The notes under the pieces are model-generated. The model saw nothing but the letters and a program-made list of their open reading frames with translations, did not search any database and was not told the DNA's origin. Shown one piece after another: positions 15,031 through 25,575 of a stretch of 49,753 nt of DNA. This stretch comes from Bacillus sp. UNC41MFS5 (GTDB lineage Bacteria > Bacillota > Bacilli > Bacillales_B > DSM-18226): the NCBI RefSeq assembly GCF_000686805.1, contig NZ_KK366022.1, positions 24,674 through 74,426 on the forward strand. The letters run 5' to 3'. Positions within the stretch are counted from its first letter, which is position 1, and each line of letters begins with the position of its first letter. Both the position numbers and the translations under genes were made by a program.

Positions 15031-15656
15031 CGTTTTTCTCCTATACGCTGCTGCAGCCACGCTTCACATTTTTGTTTTTCACCTTGCTCCATCCATTGTA
15101 ATAACTGTGGATTCAGGAGCTCTGCTAATAGCTGTTTTTTCGCATCGCCCGTAAACACTTGTAAAATTCGCTGACGCGCTTCCTTTAAAAATGAAACATA
15201 CTGCGCGTAATGTACTCCAAATTGCTCTTCTAAATCCGTCTTTACTTTACGTGTCAGACCTGGACTTGCTCCAGACGTCGATACAGTCAATAAGAAATCA
15301 CCACGGCGAACGACTGCTGGATTGATGAAATCAACACGTCCCTTTGCATCCGCACGGCTGAGTAATTGCCAATGCTGTGCCGCTTCTTCCACTGCATTAT
15401 TTACCTCTTCGTCATTTGTAACGGCGAAAATCAGTGCTGCATCATCTAAATCAGCCGGTACAAATGCTTTTTCTTTCCATGTCACAAGCCCTTCATTGAT
15501 GTAGTGCTGCAATTTTTCGGTTACAGCTGGGCTTATCACTGTCACTAGTGCCTTTGTTGGCAGCAGAGCTTCTACCTTTTGACGAGCTACATGTCCGCCC
15601 CCAACAATAACAACCTTTTTATAGTCAATATTCATTAATAGTGGGAAATAATTCAT
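15027..15656 (-). CDS. sirC: precorrin-2 dehydrogenase (SirC/CysG N-terminal type)
   Basis: 209 residues with an N-terminal NAD-binding Rossmann motif (VVIVGGGHVARQKVEALL) and the family segments LIFAVTNDEEVNNAV, DFINPAVVRRGDFLLTVSTSGASP. It oxidises precorrin-2 to sirohydrochlorin; the length fits a dehydrogenase without the SUMT domain. The start at 15656 has GGAGG 7 nt upstream and lies inside the end of cbiA (32-bp overlap), indicating tight translational coupling. An internal Met at codon 8 is less likely. Confidence 0.9.
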   Translation of the reverse strand: MNYFPLLMNIDYKKVVIVGGGHVARQKVEALLPTKALVTVISPAVTEKLQHYINEGLVTWKEKAFVPADLDDAALIFAVTNDEEVNNAVEEAAQHWQLLSRADAKGRVDFINPAVVRRGDFLLTVSTSGASPGLTRKVKTDLEEQFGVHYAQYVSFLKEARQRILQVFTGDAKKQLLAELLNPQLLQWMEQGEKQKCEAWLQQRIGEKR

Positions 15657-17010
15657 TGTTTACCTCCAAACATGCTGTCAGCCAATTTTTCACAAGCTGT
15701 GGATTCGAAGCAAAATGAAAGTGTGTATATCCAGCAACAATATTTTTATGTAGATAACCTTCCTGCTGAGCACGAAAACGGCCTTTACTAAAATAAGCTG
15801 GTGATGTATGCTCCCCCTCATACGTTGAGTAATGGAACTCATGCCCTTTTGCCTGCTCCCCTTCATTGATTAGAAAGTTGCCTGGAACACCTGTAATTTC
15901 CCGGTATCCAAGTGCCGCTAATTTATCTTGCATCCGCACACGTCCTGGAATGATCCCGAGCATCGGGAATACCTGTCCTTGACGATTCACCATTTCCTCT
16001 GTTAAATACATAAAACCGCCGCATTCCGCTAATGTTGGCACCCCTCTCTCAAGCGCGGCTCTTATTGATTGCTTCGTTTCCTCATTTTTCGCCAATACTT
16101 CAGCAAACTCTTCTGGGAAACCGCCGCCGATATACAGCCCCTGAGCTTTTTCTGGAACTTCTTCATTTTGTAATGGAGAGAAGTAATGTAATGTAGCACC
16201 ATATGTACGGAGTAATTCTAGATTTTCTTCATAATAAAAGTTAAAGGCGGCATCCTTTGCAACTGCAATATGTATTTCTTCTATTTGCGGCTGAGCATCA
16301 AAGATAGATTCAGATACGTCCAATGATTGTGTTTTTGTAATTTCCAGCAGTTGTTCAATATCCACTGTTTCTTCGATTGCTTCTGCAAGACTATCAAAAT
16401 ATGAATCTAAATCACCACGTTCAATGGCTGGCACTAAACCCAGATGACGGCTTGGCATCAAAGGGACAGCTCCTTTTGGCAGATAGCCAATGACAGGAAT
16501 TCCACATTCTTGTTCAACTGCTGCCTTGACAATTTCAAAATGGCTTTTACTTCCTAATTGATTGGCAATAACACCAACAATATTGGAGCTTTCATCTAAC
16601 ATTTGAAATCCTTTGACAATCGCAGCCGCACTTCTTGCCATACTTGCTGCATTGACAATTAATATGACAGGGCTTTTTGTAATCTCACTAATATGAGCAG
16701 CAGATCCTTCATTTGATAATGGAGATTTGCCATCATAAAAGCCCATCACTCCTTCAATAACAGCTGCATCTGCATCTTGACTCGCTCTTGCGACAATGGC
16801 ACGAACTGTATCATGGGACATCATGAAACTATCAATATTACGAGAAGGGCGTTGTGTGACAGCTGTATGATACGTTGGGTCAATATAGTCTGGGCCGCAT
16901 TTAAAGCCCTGGACTGTTAATCCACGCTTCATAAGCGAACGCATGATGCCGATTGTGAAAGTTGTTTTTCCAACGCCGCTTCCTGTACCGGCTAGTACAA
17001 ATCGATTCAT
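15625..17010 (-). CDS. cbiA: cobyrinic acid a,c-diamide synthase
   Basis: 461 residues with the P-loop AGTGSGVGKTTF at 7-18, the MGFYDGKSP region, and a C-terminal glutamine amidotransferase whose nucleophile lies in PTLAECGGFMYL, with the late His in GYTHFHFASNP. It amidates the a and c side chains of cobyrinate in an ATP-dependent reaction. It overlaps cbiG by a few bases at its start and sirC by 32 bp at its end. Confidence 0.95.
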   Translation of the reverse strand: MNRFVLAGTGSGVGKTTFTIGIMRSLMKRGLTVQGFKCGPDYIDPTYHTAVTQRPSRNIDSFMMSHDTVRAIVARASQDADAAVIEGVMGFYDGKSPLSNEGSAAHISEITKSPVILIVNAASMARSAAAIVKGFQMLDESSNIVGVIANQLGSKSHFEIVKAAVEQECGIPVIGYLPKGAVPLMPSRHLGLVPAIERGDLDSYFDSLAEAIEETVDIEQLLEITKTQSLDVSESIFDAQPQIEEIHIAVAKDAAFNFYYEENLELLRTYGATLHYFSPLQNEEVPEKAQGLYIGGGFPEEFAEVLAKNEETKQSIRAALERGVPTLAECGGFMYLTEEMVNRQGQVFPMLGIIPGRVRMQDKLAALGYREITGVPGNFLINEGEQAKGHEFHYSTYEGEHTSPAYFSKGRFRAQQEGYLHKNIVAGYTHFHFASNPQLVKNWLTACLEVNNELFPTINEY

Positions 17011-18143
17011 CGTACTTCCTCCTCAAAGTTGACACGTGCAATAGATATAGTCACATTTCCGCTTTTCTTTTTCTCCAGCAGTAACTCTTTCGCATTCGCA
17101 TAATGCAATGCGGCAGGCTCACTGACCCCATAGGCACCTGTATATTTAAAGACTGTTTCCGATGGATTTTGCATCGGTATTTCATTTAGCTGGTCAGGTG
17201 TGTAAGTTACAAACGGCCAATTATGTTTAGCAGTTAATTCAAGCAGGCCTATTTCGTTTTTCTTTAAGTCGATGGTCGCAACTGCTTTGACACTTTTTTT
17301 ACTTAAACACAGCTCAGCTAATGTTTCATCTATGACTTGTTCAATTTCTGCCATTGCCGTACCACGATTACAGCCAATGCCAAGTACAATTGATTTTGGA
17401 CGATACACAACTCCGTTCTCGAGTAGCACTTCTTCATGTTCCTCAATTAACCGATCTGTAATAAGTAGTGCCGCTTGTGGCTTTGCCATGATCGCGTCAT
17501 CTATTGTTGGATAAATTTTTAAATTGTCAGGCATTGAGCGATCGTACATCCACCAATTTTTTTCACCCGTTTCCTGCACGATCGCAACATGCTCTTCATT
17601 GACAACCGATGCACTAACAGGTGTTAATTTTTCTTCACTATCCCACATCCACCCAAATTGGGCGCCAAATAAATCCACGGGAATTGTTTTTTGAACATCT
17701 GAAGCTGTTGTTACAACTGGTGCAGCACCAATCGCTTTTGCAAATTCATGAGTTAAGGCATTGGCACCGCCAATATGCCCCGATAATACGCTGACGACAT
17801 ACTGACCTTTATCATCCACCACTAACACTGCAGGATCTTTCTTTTTATCAATCAAAAGCGGAGCAATCATGCGAACGACAGCACCGAGGGAAATGATGCA
17901 AATGATTCCTTTATACTGCTGGAACAAAGCGGGCAATATTAGGCGAACCGTACCATCAAATAACTGAATTCGGCGCGTTTCTTCGTCGCCCTGCTCGAAT
18001 TTCTTCATATAATAAAGGTCCACATATGGAAATTTTTCCACATAGCTTCTTGCATGTTCCACCCCATGTTTCGTTATAGCAACGAGGGCATAGGGTTTGC
18101 GCTTTTCTATTACAGGAATTTCCCCTTCACGTAAACTAATCAT
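17007..18143 (-). CDS. cbiG: cobalt-precorrin-5A hydrolase CbiG
   Basis: 378 residues with the three CbiG regions: an N-terminal part ending in GIICIISLGAVVRMIAPLL, the central VLSGHIGGANALTHEFA motif, and the C-terminal SIVLGIGCNRGTAMAEIE domain. It opens the delta-lactone of cobalt-precorrin-5A and releases the C20 unit as acetaldehyde, the ring contraction of the anaerobic route. The start overlaps the cbiF stop codon (ATGA). Confidence 0.95.
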   Translation of the reverse strand: MISLREGEIPVIEKRKPYALVAITKHGVEHARSYVEKFPYVDLYYMKKFEQGDEETRRIQLFDGTVRLILPALFQQYKGIICIISLGAVVRMIAPLLIDKKKDPAVLVVDDKGQYVVSVLSGHIGGANALTHEFAKAIGAAPVVTTASDVQKTIPVDLFGAQFGWMWDSEEKLTPVSASVVNEEHVAIVQETGEKNWWMYDRSMPDNLKIYPTIDDAIMAKPQAALLITDRLIEEHEEVLLENGVVYRPKSIVLGIGCNRGTAMAEIEQVIDETLAELCLSKKSVKAVATIDLKKNEIGLLELTAKHNWPFVTYTPDQLNEIPMQNPSETVFKYTGAYGVSEPAALHYANAKELLLEKKKSGNVTISIARVNFEEEVR

Positions 18144-18919
18144 TCGCCCGTCACACCTTTGCGGAAGCCATGAGTAAAGGCTTTGTCATAAAGCTTCGAA
18201 CGATAATTTTTTTCATGGATATGCGGGTCTAATGCCCAGCCTGCTAGAATCATCGCATGCTTGCGAATGCCATTGACACGCATTGCTTCATCTAATTCAG
18301 ACAATGTTGTCCGCACAATTTTTTGGTCTGGCCACGAAGCACGTTGTACAACCGCAACTGGTGTATCGTCTGCCCATCCCGCTGCCTGCAATTCTTTCGT
18401 TATTTTCTTTGTTAATGTCGCACTCAAAAACATAGCAATCGTACAGTGATGGCTTGCCAGTGCCTGTAATTTTTCACGTTCAGGCACAGGGGTGCGTCCT
18501 TCAGCCCGTGTTAAAATAAGCGTTTGGGTTAAATCAGGAATCGTCAGCTCTGCCCCAACAGCTGCTGCAGATGCAAAAACAGAACTTACACCTGGTACAA
18601 CTTCATAGCCAATCTCATGCTGCTTCAAAAGTGCCACTTGCTCCATCGTTGCCCCGTACATCGCCGGGTCGCCTGTATGTAAACGTACAACCTTTTTGCC
18701 TGCATTGACACGCTCGATAATACAATCCACCATTTCCTGCAGATGCATCCCTGCTGTGCGGATAATTTCTGCCGACTCCTTCGCTTCCGCTACTAACGTT
18801 TCGCTTACGAGTGAATCAGTATACATCACAACATCCGCTTCTTTTAATAGCTTTAAACCTTTCACCGTGATTAAATCCGGATCTCCCGGACCTGCTCCAA
18901 TAATCCAAATTTTCTTCAT
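18140..18919 (-). CDS. cbiF: cobalt-precorrin-4 C11-methyltransferase CbiF
   Basis: 259 residues from [21 protein letters not shown], with LHTGDPAMYGATMEQ, VPGVSSVFASAAAVGAELT and TRAEGRTPVPE, all typical of CbiF/CobM. It methylates C11 with S-adenosylmethionine. ATG 18919 overlaps the cbiL stop (TAATG); the frame runs seven codons further upstream without need. Confidence 0.95.
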   Translation of the reverse strand: MKKIWIIGAGPGDPDLITVKGLKLLKEADVVMYTDSLVSETLVAEAKESAEIIRTAGMHLQEMVDCIIERVNAGKKVVRLHTGDPAMYGATMEQVALLKQHEIGYEVVPGVSSVFASAAAVGAELTIPDLTQTLILTRAEGRTPVPEREKLQALASHHCTIAMFLSATLTKKITKELQAAGWADDTPVAVVQRASWPDQKIVRTTLSELDEAMRVNGIRKHAMILAGWALDPHIHEKNYRSKLYDKAFTHGFRKGVTGE

Positions 18920-19623
18920 TATTTGCGCACCACCATACATGATAAGTAATTTAATTCTGCACCCCGTAGTTCATTGATCTTCCAAATTACCTCTTCATCA
19001 GATGTAACTTTTGTAACGACATGTGCTTTTTCTAATAAATTCATTTCCTTCAGTAGATCGAGCATTGCGTCTATAACTTTTGCTACTTTGATAAAGACGA
19101 TTGCATCGTGGTTTTCAATTACTCGGCGCATTTCTTCCATGTCCTCCGTAGCAGGAATCATGGCGACATGGTCATCACCATCAGCCAATGCAATCCCTAA
19201 GCGATTAACAGAACCATTAAACGACGAAATGCCTGCTACCGTTTCAATCAGAACATCAGGGTACATCGATTTCATTAAATTCATTAAATGTATAAATGTG
19301 CTAAACAGCATCGGATCCCCTTCAGTTACAAAAGCTACATCTTTTCCTTGAACTAAAAAGCTATAAATAGCTTCCACTGATTTTGTCCACTCAGTACGCA
19401 GGGTATCTTCATCTTTTGTCATAGGGAATACCAAACCAAGCATCTCTTTTTCTGCCGGGTTAATATACACTTCAACAATACGATGGGCATAAGATTTACT
19501 GCCCTTTAATTTTTTGGGATAAGCTATGACTGGGCTTTCCTGCAATCTGCGAAATGCTTTTACTGTGATTAATTCTGGATCTCCCGGCCCAACACCTAAT
19601 CCAAATAAGGTTCCCATTCTCAT
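18919..19623 (-). CDS. cbiL: cobalt-precorrin-2 C20-methyltransferase CbiL
   Basis: 234 residues: [20 protein letters not shown] at the N-terminus, [15 protein letters not shown] in the middle and [18 protein letters not shown], matching CbiL/CobI. It methylates C20 of cobalt-factor II or precorrin-2, the carbon later lost in ring contraction. The start overlaps the cbiET stop codon (ATGA); Met3 is an alternative. Confidence 0.93.
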   Translation of the reverse strand: MRMGTLFGLGVGPGDPELITVKAFRRLQESPVIAYPKKLKGSKSYAHRIVEVYINPAEKEMLGLVFPMTKDEDTLRTEWTKSVEAIYSFLVQGKDVAFVTEGDPMLFSTFIHLMNLMKSMYPDVLIETVAGISSFNGSVNRLGIALADGDDHVAMIPATEDMEEMRRVIENHDAIVFIKVAKVIDAMLDLLKEMNLLEKAHVVTKVTSDEEVIWKINELRGAELNYLSCMVVRK

Positions 19624-20819
19624 GATTCTTTTCCCTCTTTCTTTGCTGTCACTATATAGATTGGATTTAACGGTTCAAAACGTGTTAAATTTAAGATTGG
19701 CTTACTTTTTGAAATTTGTGCCTGTAATATCGATACTTCACAGCCTAATACTTTTAGATGCTGCAGCGCTTCTGCCAGATTTTCGATCGTTGCAATATTC
19801 ATAACAAGGCGTCCATTTGGCTGTAAGCGTGAAATACATGTTTGCAATAAATGCTCCATATTTCCACCGTTACCGCCAATAAAAATCGCATGCGGATCTG
19901 GAAATTCATCCAGACGGTCAGGTGCCTTCCCCAGCACTGCAACAAAATCTGTACGATGTTTTAATTGATTTTCCAGGCAATTTTCAAGGTCACCCTCATT
20001 TTTTTCAATTGCATACACGGCACCTTCCCGAGCCATTTTCGCTGCTTCAATCGCAACTGATCCTGTGCAGGTTCCTATATCCCAAACAATGCTATTTTCC
20101 TTAATCCCTAACTCCTGCAGACAAAGCGTCCGAATTTCTCTTTTAGTAATCAATCCTTTATCTGGCTTTCGCTGAAGAAATGCATCATCCGGAATTCCAA
20201 GAGAAGAACGTTCCACTACCTCACGCTGTGTTAAAATCACAACATTCAATGGAAAAAAGGAGGTTTGCTCCATTTCGTCCAATGTGAAATAGCGACAGCG
20301 CTCGTTTTTACCTTGTAGATTTTCAGCAACGAAGGCATCATATTCTGTCATGCCAAAACGCTTTAAATACGTTGCAATTGCCTGCGGAGAATTCGTTTCG
20401 TCTGTTAAAACAGCAATTTTTTTACGTCCATCAATTCTTTGTGCAAACCCTTTAATAGAACGGCCGTGCAAGCTGACAATATACGCATCCTGCCAGCTTT
20501 CCTGCATTTTAGAAAAAGCAAGCTGTACCGAGCTGGTATAAGGATAAATCTCTAATGAAAGCTTCTTCGCAAGTAAACTGCCAAGTCCATAAAACAGTGG
20601 GTCACCAGACACTAAAATAACGGCATTCCGCGTTTCTTGCTGTAATTCAGCTATTAACGCTGACAAACCACCTTTGATTACTCTTTTCTCTTTTTTATAT
20701 TCCGGGAAAAATTTTAAATGACGCTCCCCGCCTACAAGCACATCACATTCATTGATCCACTCAGCATATTGGGGGAGCAATCCTTCCGCGCCATTATCCC
20801 CTATACCAATCATCTTCAT
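19620..20819 (-). CDS. cbiET: fused cobalt-precorrin-7 C5- and precorrin-6B C15-methyltransferase CbiET
   Basis: A two-domain fusion. Residues 1-200 are CbiE ([34 protein letters not shown]), methylating C5. Residues about 205-399 are CbiT, a class I methyltransferase ([46 protein letters not shown]), methylating C15 with decarboxylation. The start is not certain: the frame opens with TTG at 20831 and has ATG at 20819 and 20813; the ATG at 20819 fits family starts. It overlaps the end of cbiD. Confidence 0.93.
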   Translation of the reverse strand: MKMIGIGDNGAEGLLPQYAEWINECDVLVGGERHLKFFPEYKKEKRVIKGGLSALIAELQQETRNAVILVSGDPLFYGLGSLLAKKLSLEIYPYTSSVQLAFSKMQESWQDAYIVSLHGRSIKGFAQRIDGRKKIAVLTDETNSPQAIATYLKRFGMTEYDAFVAENLQGKNERCRYFTLDEMEQTSFFPLNVVILTQREVVERSSLGIPDDAFLQRKPDKGLITKREIRTLCLQELGIKENSIVWDIGTCTGSVAIEAAKMAREGAVYAIEKNEGDLENCLENQLKHRTDFVAVLGKAPDRLDEFPDPHAIFIGGNGGNMEHLLQTCISRLQPNGRLVMNIATIENLAEALQHLKVLGCEVSILQAQISKSKPILNLTRFEPLNPIYIVTAKKEGKES

Positions 20820-21930
20820 CCAATTTGTCAATATTCTCAGCCTTTCCTAAACAGTCTCCATTCATGGCATACAAGGTTGTCGATACTTTCATGTCAGTAT
20901 CCATATGATTCAGTGCATAGTAGCAGCAGTTTTTGCAAAGTGCTGCAAAGAATGCCTCGTTTCCCTGAAGCATTTCACCAACCTGTGAAGCTGTATTCGC
21001 CTGTAAAATTTCTCGCTGTGCCTCCTCATCAACACCCACTTTATTGGCAATACCTGCTAAAAACTCAAAGCTAATCGGTGCACTTTTTGAGTGAACCATC
21101 ATAACGCCTTGGGCAACTTTTGAGAACTTCCCCATCATCCCTACTAACGAGACTCTCGGAATCTTCTTCCGTGCAATATTTTTTAACGTAAAACCAACAA
21201 AATCGCCCATTTCTATAAATGCTTCTTCTGGTAAATGAGGATACTGCTGCATAGCATATTTTTCACTGCGTCCACCCGTTGTAATGACTAAATGCTCACA
21301 TCCTGATTCCTTTGCTACATTGATCGCTTGTACGATACTTGCCATATAAGCAGAACTTGAAAACGGAACAACTGTTCCTCGTGTACCTAATATCGAAATT
21401 CCACCGATTATGCCTAACCGCCCATTCAATGTTTTTTCAGCAATTTCTTCACCATCTGGTACGGAAATGACCACTTCAATTCCACAATCCAATTTATATT
21501 TCTCAATTGCTTCTTGTACAACACCACATATCATTTTACGTGGTACGGGGTTTATCGCTGCCTGACCCACTGGTACTGGTAGTCCAGCTTTTGTCACACG
21601 CCCTACACCAACCCCGCCATCTAAATGAATGCCTTTTTCTTTGGAATAACAAACGGTACTCTGAATTCGTGCTTGATGCGTAGCATCAGGGTCGTCCCCG
21701 GCATCTTTGATCGTTTCACACATTACCCGGTCATCTGACACTTGAAATGCGGATACTTTAAATGTTGCATACTGGCCAACCGGTAAATAAATCGTGACTT
21801 CATCTGGTACCTTTCCTACGACAAGAGCTTGCAGTGCTGCCTTTGTCATCGCTGTTGCACAAGCTCCTGTCGTGTAGCCGTGACGCATTTGTGAAGGATC
21901 TTTTTTATTTCGTTTCTTTTGCTCGTTCAT
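20794..21930 (-). CDS. cbiD: cobalt-precorrin-5B C1-methyltransferase CbiD
   Basis: 378 residues with the CbiD signatures [18 protein letters not shown] near the start, [25 protein letters not shown], and [20 protein letters not shown]. It methylates C1 of cobalt-precorrin-5B. The start at 21930 (MNEQKKRNK) overlaps cbiC by 26 bp; seven more codons are open upstream. Confidence 0.93.
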   Translation of the reverse strand: MNEQKKRNKKDPSQMRHGYTTGACATAMTKAALQALVVGKVPDEVTIYLPVGQYATFKVSAFQVSDDRVMCETIKDAGDDPDATHQARIQSTVCYSKEKGIHLDGGVGVGRVTKAGLPVPVGQAAINPVPRKMICGVVQEAIEKYKLDCGIEVVISVPDGEEIAEKTLNGRLGIIGGISILGTRGTVVPFSSSAYMASIVQAINVAKESGCEHLVITTGGRSEKYAMQQYPHLPEEAFIEMGDFVGFTLKNIARKKIPRVSLVGMMGKFSKVAQGVMMVHSKSAPISFEFLAGIANKVGVDEEAQREILQANTASQVGEMLQGNEAFFAALCKNCCYYALNHMDTDMKVSTTLYAMNGDCLGKAENIDKLDEDDWYRG

Positions 21931-22579
21931 CCGCCATAATCGAAATGGCATTAAGTGCAGCGACCGTCACTGTACTGCCACCCTTTCTCCCTGCGTTCGT
22001 AATAAATGGAATCCCTTCCAGCACTGCTAACTCCGCTTTCGACTCTGCTGCTGATACAAAGCCGACTGGCATTCCAATAATTAAATCCGGTTTTGCCACA
22101 CCGTCTTTTATTAAACGAATTAACTCCAGCAGCGCGGTTGGCGCATTACCAATGGCATAAATTCCTCCTTCATGTAAACGCGTTGCTTTTTGCATGGAAA
22201 TAATAGCCCGTGTTGTTCCTTGAGCCTTTGCTTCCTTTGAGACATCTTCATCCGCAATATAACAATGTAAGTCCCCGCCATGTTTTTGGAATCGTTTCCG
22301 ACCTGAACCACTTTCAATCATTTGTACATCCGCCACTACATGACGGCCCGCTAAAATGGTTTGAATCCCTGCCTCAATGGCATCAGGTGTAAAAATCATG
22401 CTGCGGCCTAACTCAAAATCTGCTGAAGCGTGAATCACCCGCCGAACAACTAGCCATTGTTCATCTGTAAATGAATGTTCGCCCATTTCTTCTTTAATAA
22501 TGGCGAAACTGTGATCATAAATCTTGTCTGGATCGACCGTTAAAGGAATAAATTTTGTATTAAAGTTCATGTTTGCCAT
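21905..22579 (-). CDS. cbiC: cobalt-precorrin-8 methylmutase CbiC
   Basis: 224 residues with RRVIHASADFE, where His50 is the expected catalytic acid for moving the C11 methyl to C12, and VGFVSAAESKAEL near the end. The product is cobyrinate. The start ATG has AGGAGG upstream and overlaps the end of cbiJ by 20 bp. Confidence 0.95.
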   Translation of the reverse strand: MANMNFNTKFIPLTVDPDKIYDHSFAIIKEEMGEHSFTDEQWLVVRRVIHASADFELGRSMIFTPDAIEAGIQTILAGRHVVADVQMIESGSGRKRFQKHGGDLHCYIADEDVSKEAKAQGTTRAIISMQKATRLHEGGIYAIGNAPTALLELIRLIKDGVAKPDLIIGMPVGFVSAAESKAELAVLEGIPFITNAGRKGGSTVTVAALNAISIMADERAKETK

Positions 22580-23336
22580 GAATAAAACCTCCTAATAGTT
22601 GAGTTACTTCTTCGAAAGAAGTACCAAAATTTTCATATTCTATCGCTGGCCGCTTTATTAAAATTACTGGAATCCCTAATTGCAGAGCAGCTGTCATTTT
22701 TTCATCAATAGAGCCCACTTTGCCACTTTCTTTTGTAATCATTAGAGTCACATTATATTGCTCACATAGTGCTTTATTTAAAGATTCCGAAAATGGTCCC
22801 TGAATCGCAATAATGTCCTTTTGTCTGATACCTAAACTATTGCACTTTTCCATGTTCCCTATATTTGGAAGCATTCTGCAAATAAGCCGAATTTCATCAC
22901 GCATTAAATATTTGGTGAATATTTCCAACGTTTTGCTTCCTGTTGTCAGCATGATCGTCCCTTTATGAGATTGAGCTAATTTAGCTGCTTCTTCATAACT
23001 TTCAACTTCTGTAATTAGTGGAGAAATAAACTGTTCTTCCGGCCTTTCATAACGAATATAGGGAATATCACATGCTTGTGCTGCTGCCATTGCGGTTTTC
23101 GACGCTTCTTCCGCATATGGATGGCTGGCATCGATGACACAGGTCATCTTTTGCTTCTGGATAAGCGCCATCATGTCATCAACTGATAACCGCCCGACTT
23201 GATAAGGAATATGGTGGGCCTTTAAACTTTCGGCTGCAGATTCTGTGACAACTGTTGCTAATAAAGGATAGCCTTGATTTTGCAATTGAATGGCTAATGC
23301 TCTCGCATCACTTGTGCCTGCTAAAAATAAAATCAT
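22560..23336 (-). CDS. cbiJ: cobalt-precorrin-6A reductase CbiJ/CobK
   Basis: 258 residues, with the N-terminal ILFLAGTSDARALAIQLQNQ, CVIDASHPYAEEASKTA in the middle and MLTTGSKTLEIF, all conserved in CobK/CbiJ. It reduces cobalt-precorrin-6A at C18-C19 using a nicotinamide cofactor. It is 9 bp downstream of cbiH60. Confidence 0.93.
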   Translation of the reverse strand: MILFLAGTSDARALAIQLQNQGYPLLATVVTESAAESLKAHHIPYQVGRLSVDDMMALIQKQKMTCVIDASHPYAEEASKTAMAAAQACDIPYIRYERPEEQFISPLITEVESYEEAAKLAQSHKGTIMLTTGSKTLEIFTKYLMRDEIRLICRMLPNIGNMEKCNSLGIRQKDIIAIQGPFSESLNKALCEQYNVTLMITKESGKVGSIDEKMTAALQLGIPVILIKRPAIEYENFGTSFEEVTQLLGGFIHGKHEL

Positions 23337-23345
23337 GTCTTCCTC

Positions 23346-24968
23346 CTAATCTCCACATGGTGCCGGCTCGACTTCAATTTTGGAGCTCATATCCTGATAG
23401 TTAAAATACTGAATTTTTTTCACTCTTTTAAAATATTTAAAAAGGCGTTCATTTGGATGAGCATTTTGTTTGTACTCTTCTATAATTTTCGTTAATAACG
23501 GCAGTAGCTGATCTGGTTCAATTCCTTCTGCTGCTGGCTGCGCTGCATGGGCTGTACGGCCAACAGGCTTTGCGCCAATGAATAAATCAAATTTTTTCTT
23601 GCGGTAAACGATTCCGATATCATCGAATACTGCCCGATAACAGGCCATACCACAGCCGTTGAAACCAATATGTAATTCTTTTGGAAGATTTAAGCCTCCT
23701 AATTTTGCTGCTATTTCTTCTGCATATGGAATCGATTCTGCTTTTTCACCGTAGCAAAAATCACAAGCTTTTACATTTAATACATCGCCCACAGGCATGA
23801 CAATTAAATCATTTTGTTCAAGTTTTTCAACAATCGATTCCGGCTGATCTGTTGGAATCTTTAGTAAAAAACGATGGTCCGGTGTATATTCCATGGTGCC
23901 TGTCTCGCCAATGGTTTCTGCCAATACGCGCATTTGCTCTGGCTTAATAAATTTATTAGCAACACCAGGTGAAACTGCAAATTCAAATATATTTTCGATC
24001 GGCTGGTGAACCAAATGCGGATGTTCTATTTCCGATTTTGACACCATAGATAAAGCCTTTAAGGCCAAATCTAATGAGCTTACTTCCTGTTTTTTTCTTT
24101 CAATTTGCTCATAACCAGCTTGCGCTTCCCCTGTTTCTTGATTTAATGCCCATGGTTCGGCTTCCTTTTTCAAACGCTGATGCGGTCTTAAGCTTTGCTT
24201 TTCTTCACCTAACGTATATTTACGCTGATAACCTCGAGGGGTAATGATTTTATTGTCATAAAAGAAAGTAGAAGAATTCCCGATAATAACCGTTGTCAAC
24301 ATTCCTATATCATGTTCAAGCATTTCAGCCAGTGTTGTCAGCACTACATTTTGATTTTCACGATAGGCACTTTTCACAAGTCCCACCGGTGTTTCAGGCG
24401 AACGATATTTTAATAGAATATTTTGTGCCTCTACGATTTGGCGTGTCCGTCGACCGCTTTTCGGATTATATAAAGCTATTACGAAATCTGCCATCGCAGC
24501 TGCTTCAATACGCTTTTCTATTACAGTCCAAGGTGTCAAATGATCACTTAGACTGATCGTGCAGGAATCATGCATGACTGGCGCACCCAATAGACTTGCA
24601 CAAGAATTAATGGCTGAAATACCTGGAACAATTTCTACTGCAATTCCTTCTTGTTCAGTCCACCCCTTTTCAATCAGCACTTCATACACTAATCCAGCCA
24701 TACCATAAACGCCTGAATCTCCGCTGGAAATGACTGAGACAATATGGCCTGCTTCAGCTTTTTTAACTGCATCCTGTGCACGTGACACTTCTTCTGTCAT
24801 CCCCGTACTGACAATGGATTTTGCTGTCACGAAAGGTTCAATTAGCTCCACATATGTTTTATAGCCAATAATACAATCACTTTGCTGCAATGCAACTACA
24901 GCTCGATTTGTAATATGCTCACGATCACCGGGACCGAAGCCAACAACAAAAATTTTTCCCTTTTTCAT
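23346..24968 (-). CDS. cbiH: precorrin-3B C17-methyltransferase with C-terminal Fe-S domain (CbiH60)
   Basis: 540 residues in two parts. Residues 1-245 are a tetrapyrrole methylase (GKIFVVGFGPGDREHITNRA, SSGDSGVYGMAGL, VPGISAINSCASLLGAPVMH). After a charged linker, residues about 305-540 resemble a nitrite/sulfite-reductase ferredoxin-like region, with Cys pairs ACDFCYG and FNGCGMACYR suited to a [4Fe-4S] cluster. The long form, CbiH60, is known from B. megaterium; it closes the ring and methylates C17. It is the first gene of the operon, with GGAGG directly after the riboswitch terminator. Confidence 0.95.
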   Translation of the reverse strand: MKKGKIFVVGFGPGDREHITNRAVVALQQSDCIIGYKTYVELIEPFVTAKSIVSTGMTEEVSRAQDAVKKAEAGHIVSVISSGDSGVYGMAGLVYEVLIEKGWTEQEGIAVEIVPGISAINSCASLLGAPVMHDSCTISLSDHLTPWTVIEKRIEAAAMADFVIALYNPKSGRRTRQIVEAQNILLKYRSPETPVGLVKSAYRENQNVVLTTLAEMLEHDIGMLTTVIIGNSSTFFYDNKIITPRGYQRKYTLGEEKQSLRPHQRLKKEAEPWALNQETGEAQAGYEQIERKKQEVSSLDLALKALSMVSKSEIEHPHLVHQPIENIFEFAVSPGVANKFIKPEQMRVLAETIGETGTMEYTPDHRFLLKIPTDQPESIVEKLEQNDLIVMPVGDVLNVKACDFCYGEKAESIPYAEEIAAKLGGLNLPKELHIGFNGCGMACYRAVFDDIGIVYRKKKFDLFIGAKPVGRTAHAAQPAAEGIEPDQLLPLLTKIIEEYKQNAHPNERLFKYFKRVKKIQYFNYQDMSSKIEVEPAPCGD

Positions 24969-24987
24969 AAACTTACCTCCAAATAAA

Positions 24988-25024
24988 AAATGCCTGCACT
25001 CCTTTTAAAAGGAATACAGGCATG
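24988..25024 (-). terminator. riboswitch-controlled terminator before cbiH60
   Basis: Minus strand: ATGCCTG and CAGGCAT close a long stem that includes CCTTTTAAAAGG, followed by TTTTTTATTTGGAGG. The T tract lies only a few bases before the Shine-Dalgarno site of cbiH60. It is the expected expression platform of the cobalamin riboswitch just upstream. Confidence 0.85.
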
Positions 25025-25124
25025 TGAATTGGCAGTATAAAAAAAGCATACTGAAACACAAAAAACAATAGGTATCATTGTCCCGCCTATACTTCTCCCT
25101 CCGAAAAGCAAGTGTCGTTTAAAT

Positions 25125-25255
25125 AAGCAGGTTTCCTGACTTAAGCTTCTTGTTACTCTTACACCTTCCCAATTTCTCAGTGGCATTGTAATTTCATCAG
25201 CTCTTACAGTAGCGGGGGCTGTACTAGACTTTCACTAGTTTCCCTATTACCTCAC
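25125..25255 (-). promoter_or_regulatory. cobalamin riboswitch controlling the cbi operon
   Basis: The minus strand contains the cobalamin aptamer elements in order: GGTAATAGGGAAACTAGTG, GTACAGCCCCCGCTACTGTA, an ATGCCACTGAGAAATTGGG segment and, near the 3' end, GTCAGGAAACCTGC (B12 box region). With adenosylcobalamin bound, it should favour the terminator at 24988-25024 and shut off the operon. Confidence 0.93.
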
Positions 25256-25304
25256 AAATGTGAGCACTTATTTAAAGTATTTATTAAATTTTTTTATAAC
25301 TATA

Positions 25305-25572
25305 TCATATAATCTCGAAAGTTAACATACTATTTTTTTTGATAGCTTTCGACCTCGGATACTTTTTATTGGATAAATTCGTTCTTTGAAATTTTTCAAA
25401 CACTTCCATAATCCAAGGTTTTTGTAAATGGCTTTTTTCAAGAATTTCTCTTTTATTAAAAACCTCAACGGCCGTTCCTTGAGCTAACAAATGCCCATTG
25501 TTTAAGACGATAACCTCATCTGCCCACTCATAAGCTAGATCTACATTATGTGTAGACAATAGAATTGATAGG
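25305..25572 (-). pseudogene. cbiO remnant (cobalt ECF transporter ATPase, C-terminal end)
   Basis: The frame encodes LLSTHNVDLAYEWADEVIVL and NGHLLAQGTAVEVF, which match the H-loop and end of CbiO ATPases. Walker A, the Q-loop, signature and Walker B are all absent, and homology begins abruptly next to the terminator of the NiCoT gene (25576-25615). The frame is still open to its natural-looking stop. Together with the missing cbiM, cbiN and cbiQ, this indicates deletion of an ancestral cobalt ECF transporter. A start codon exists at 25592 only by chance within the terminator. Confidence 0.8.
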
Positions 25573-25575
25573 TGA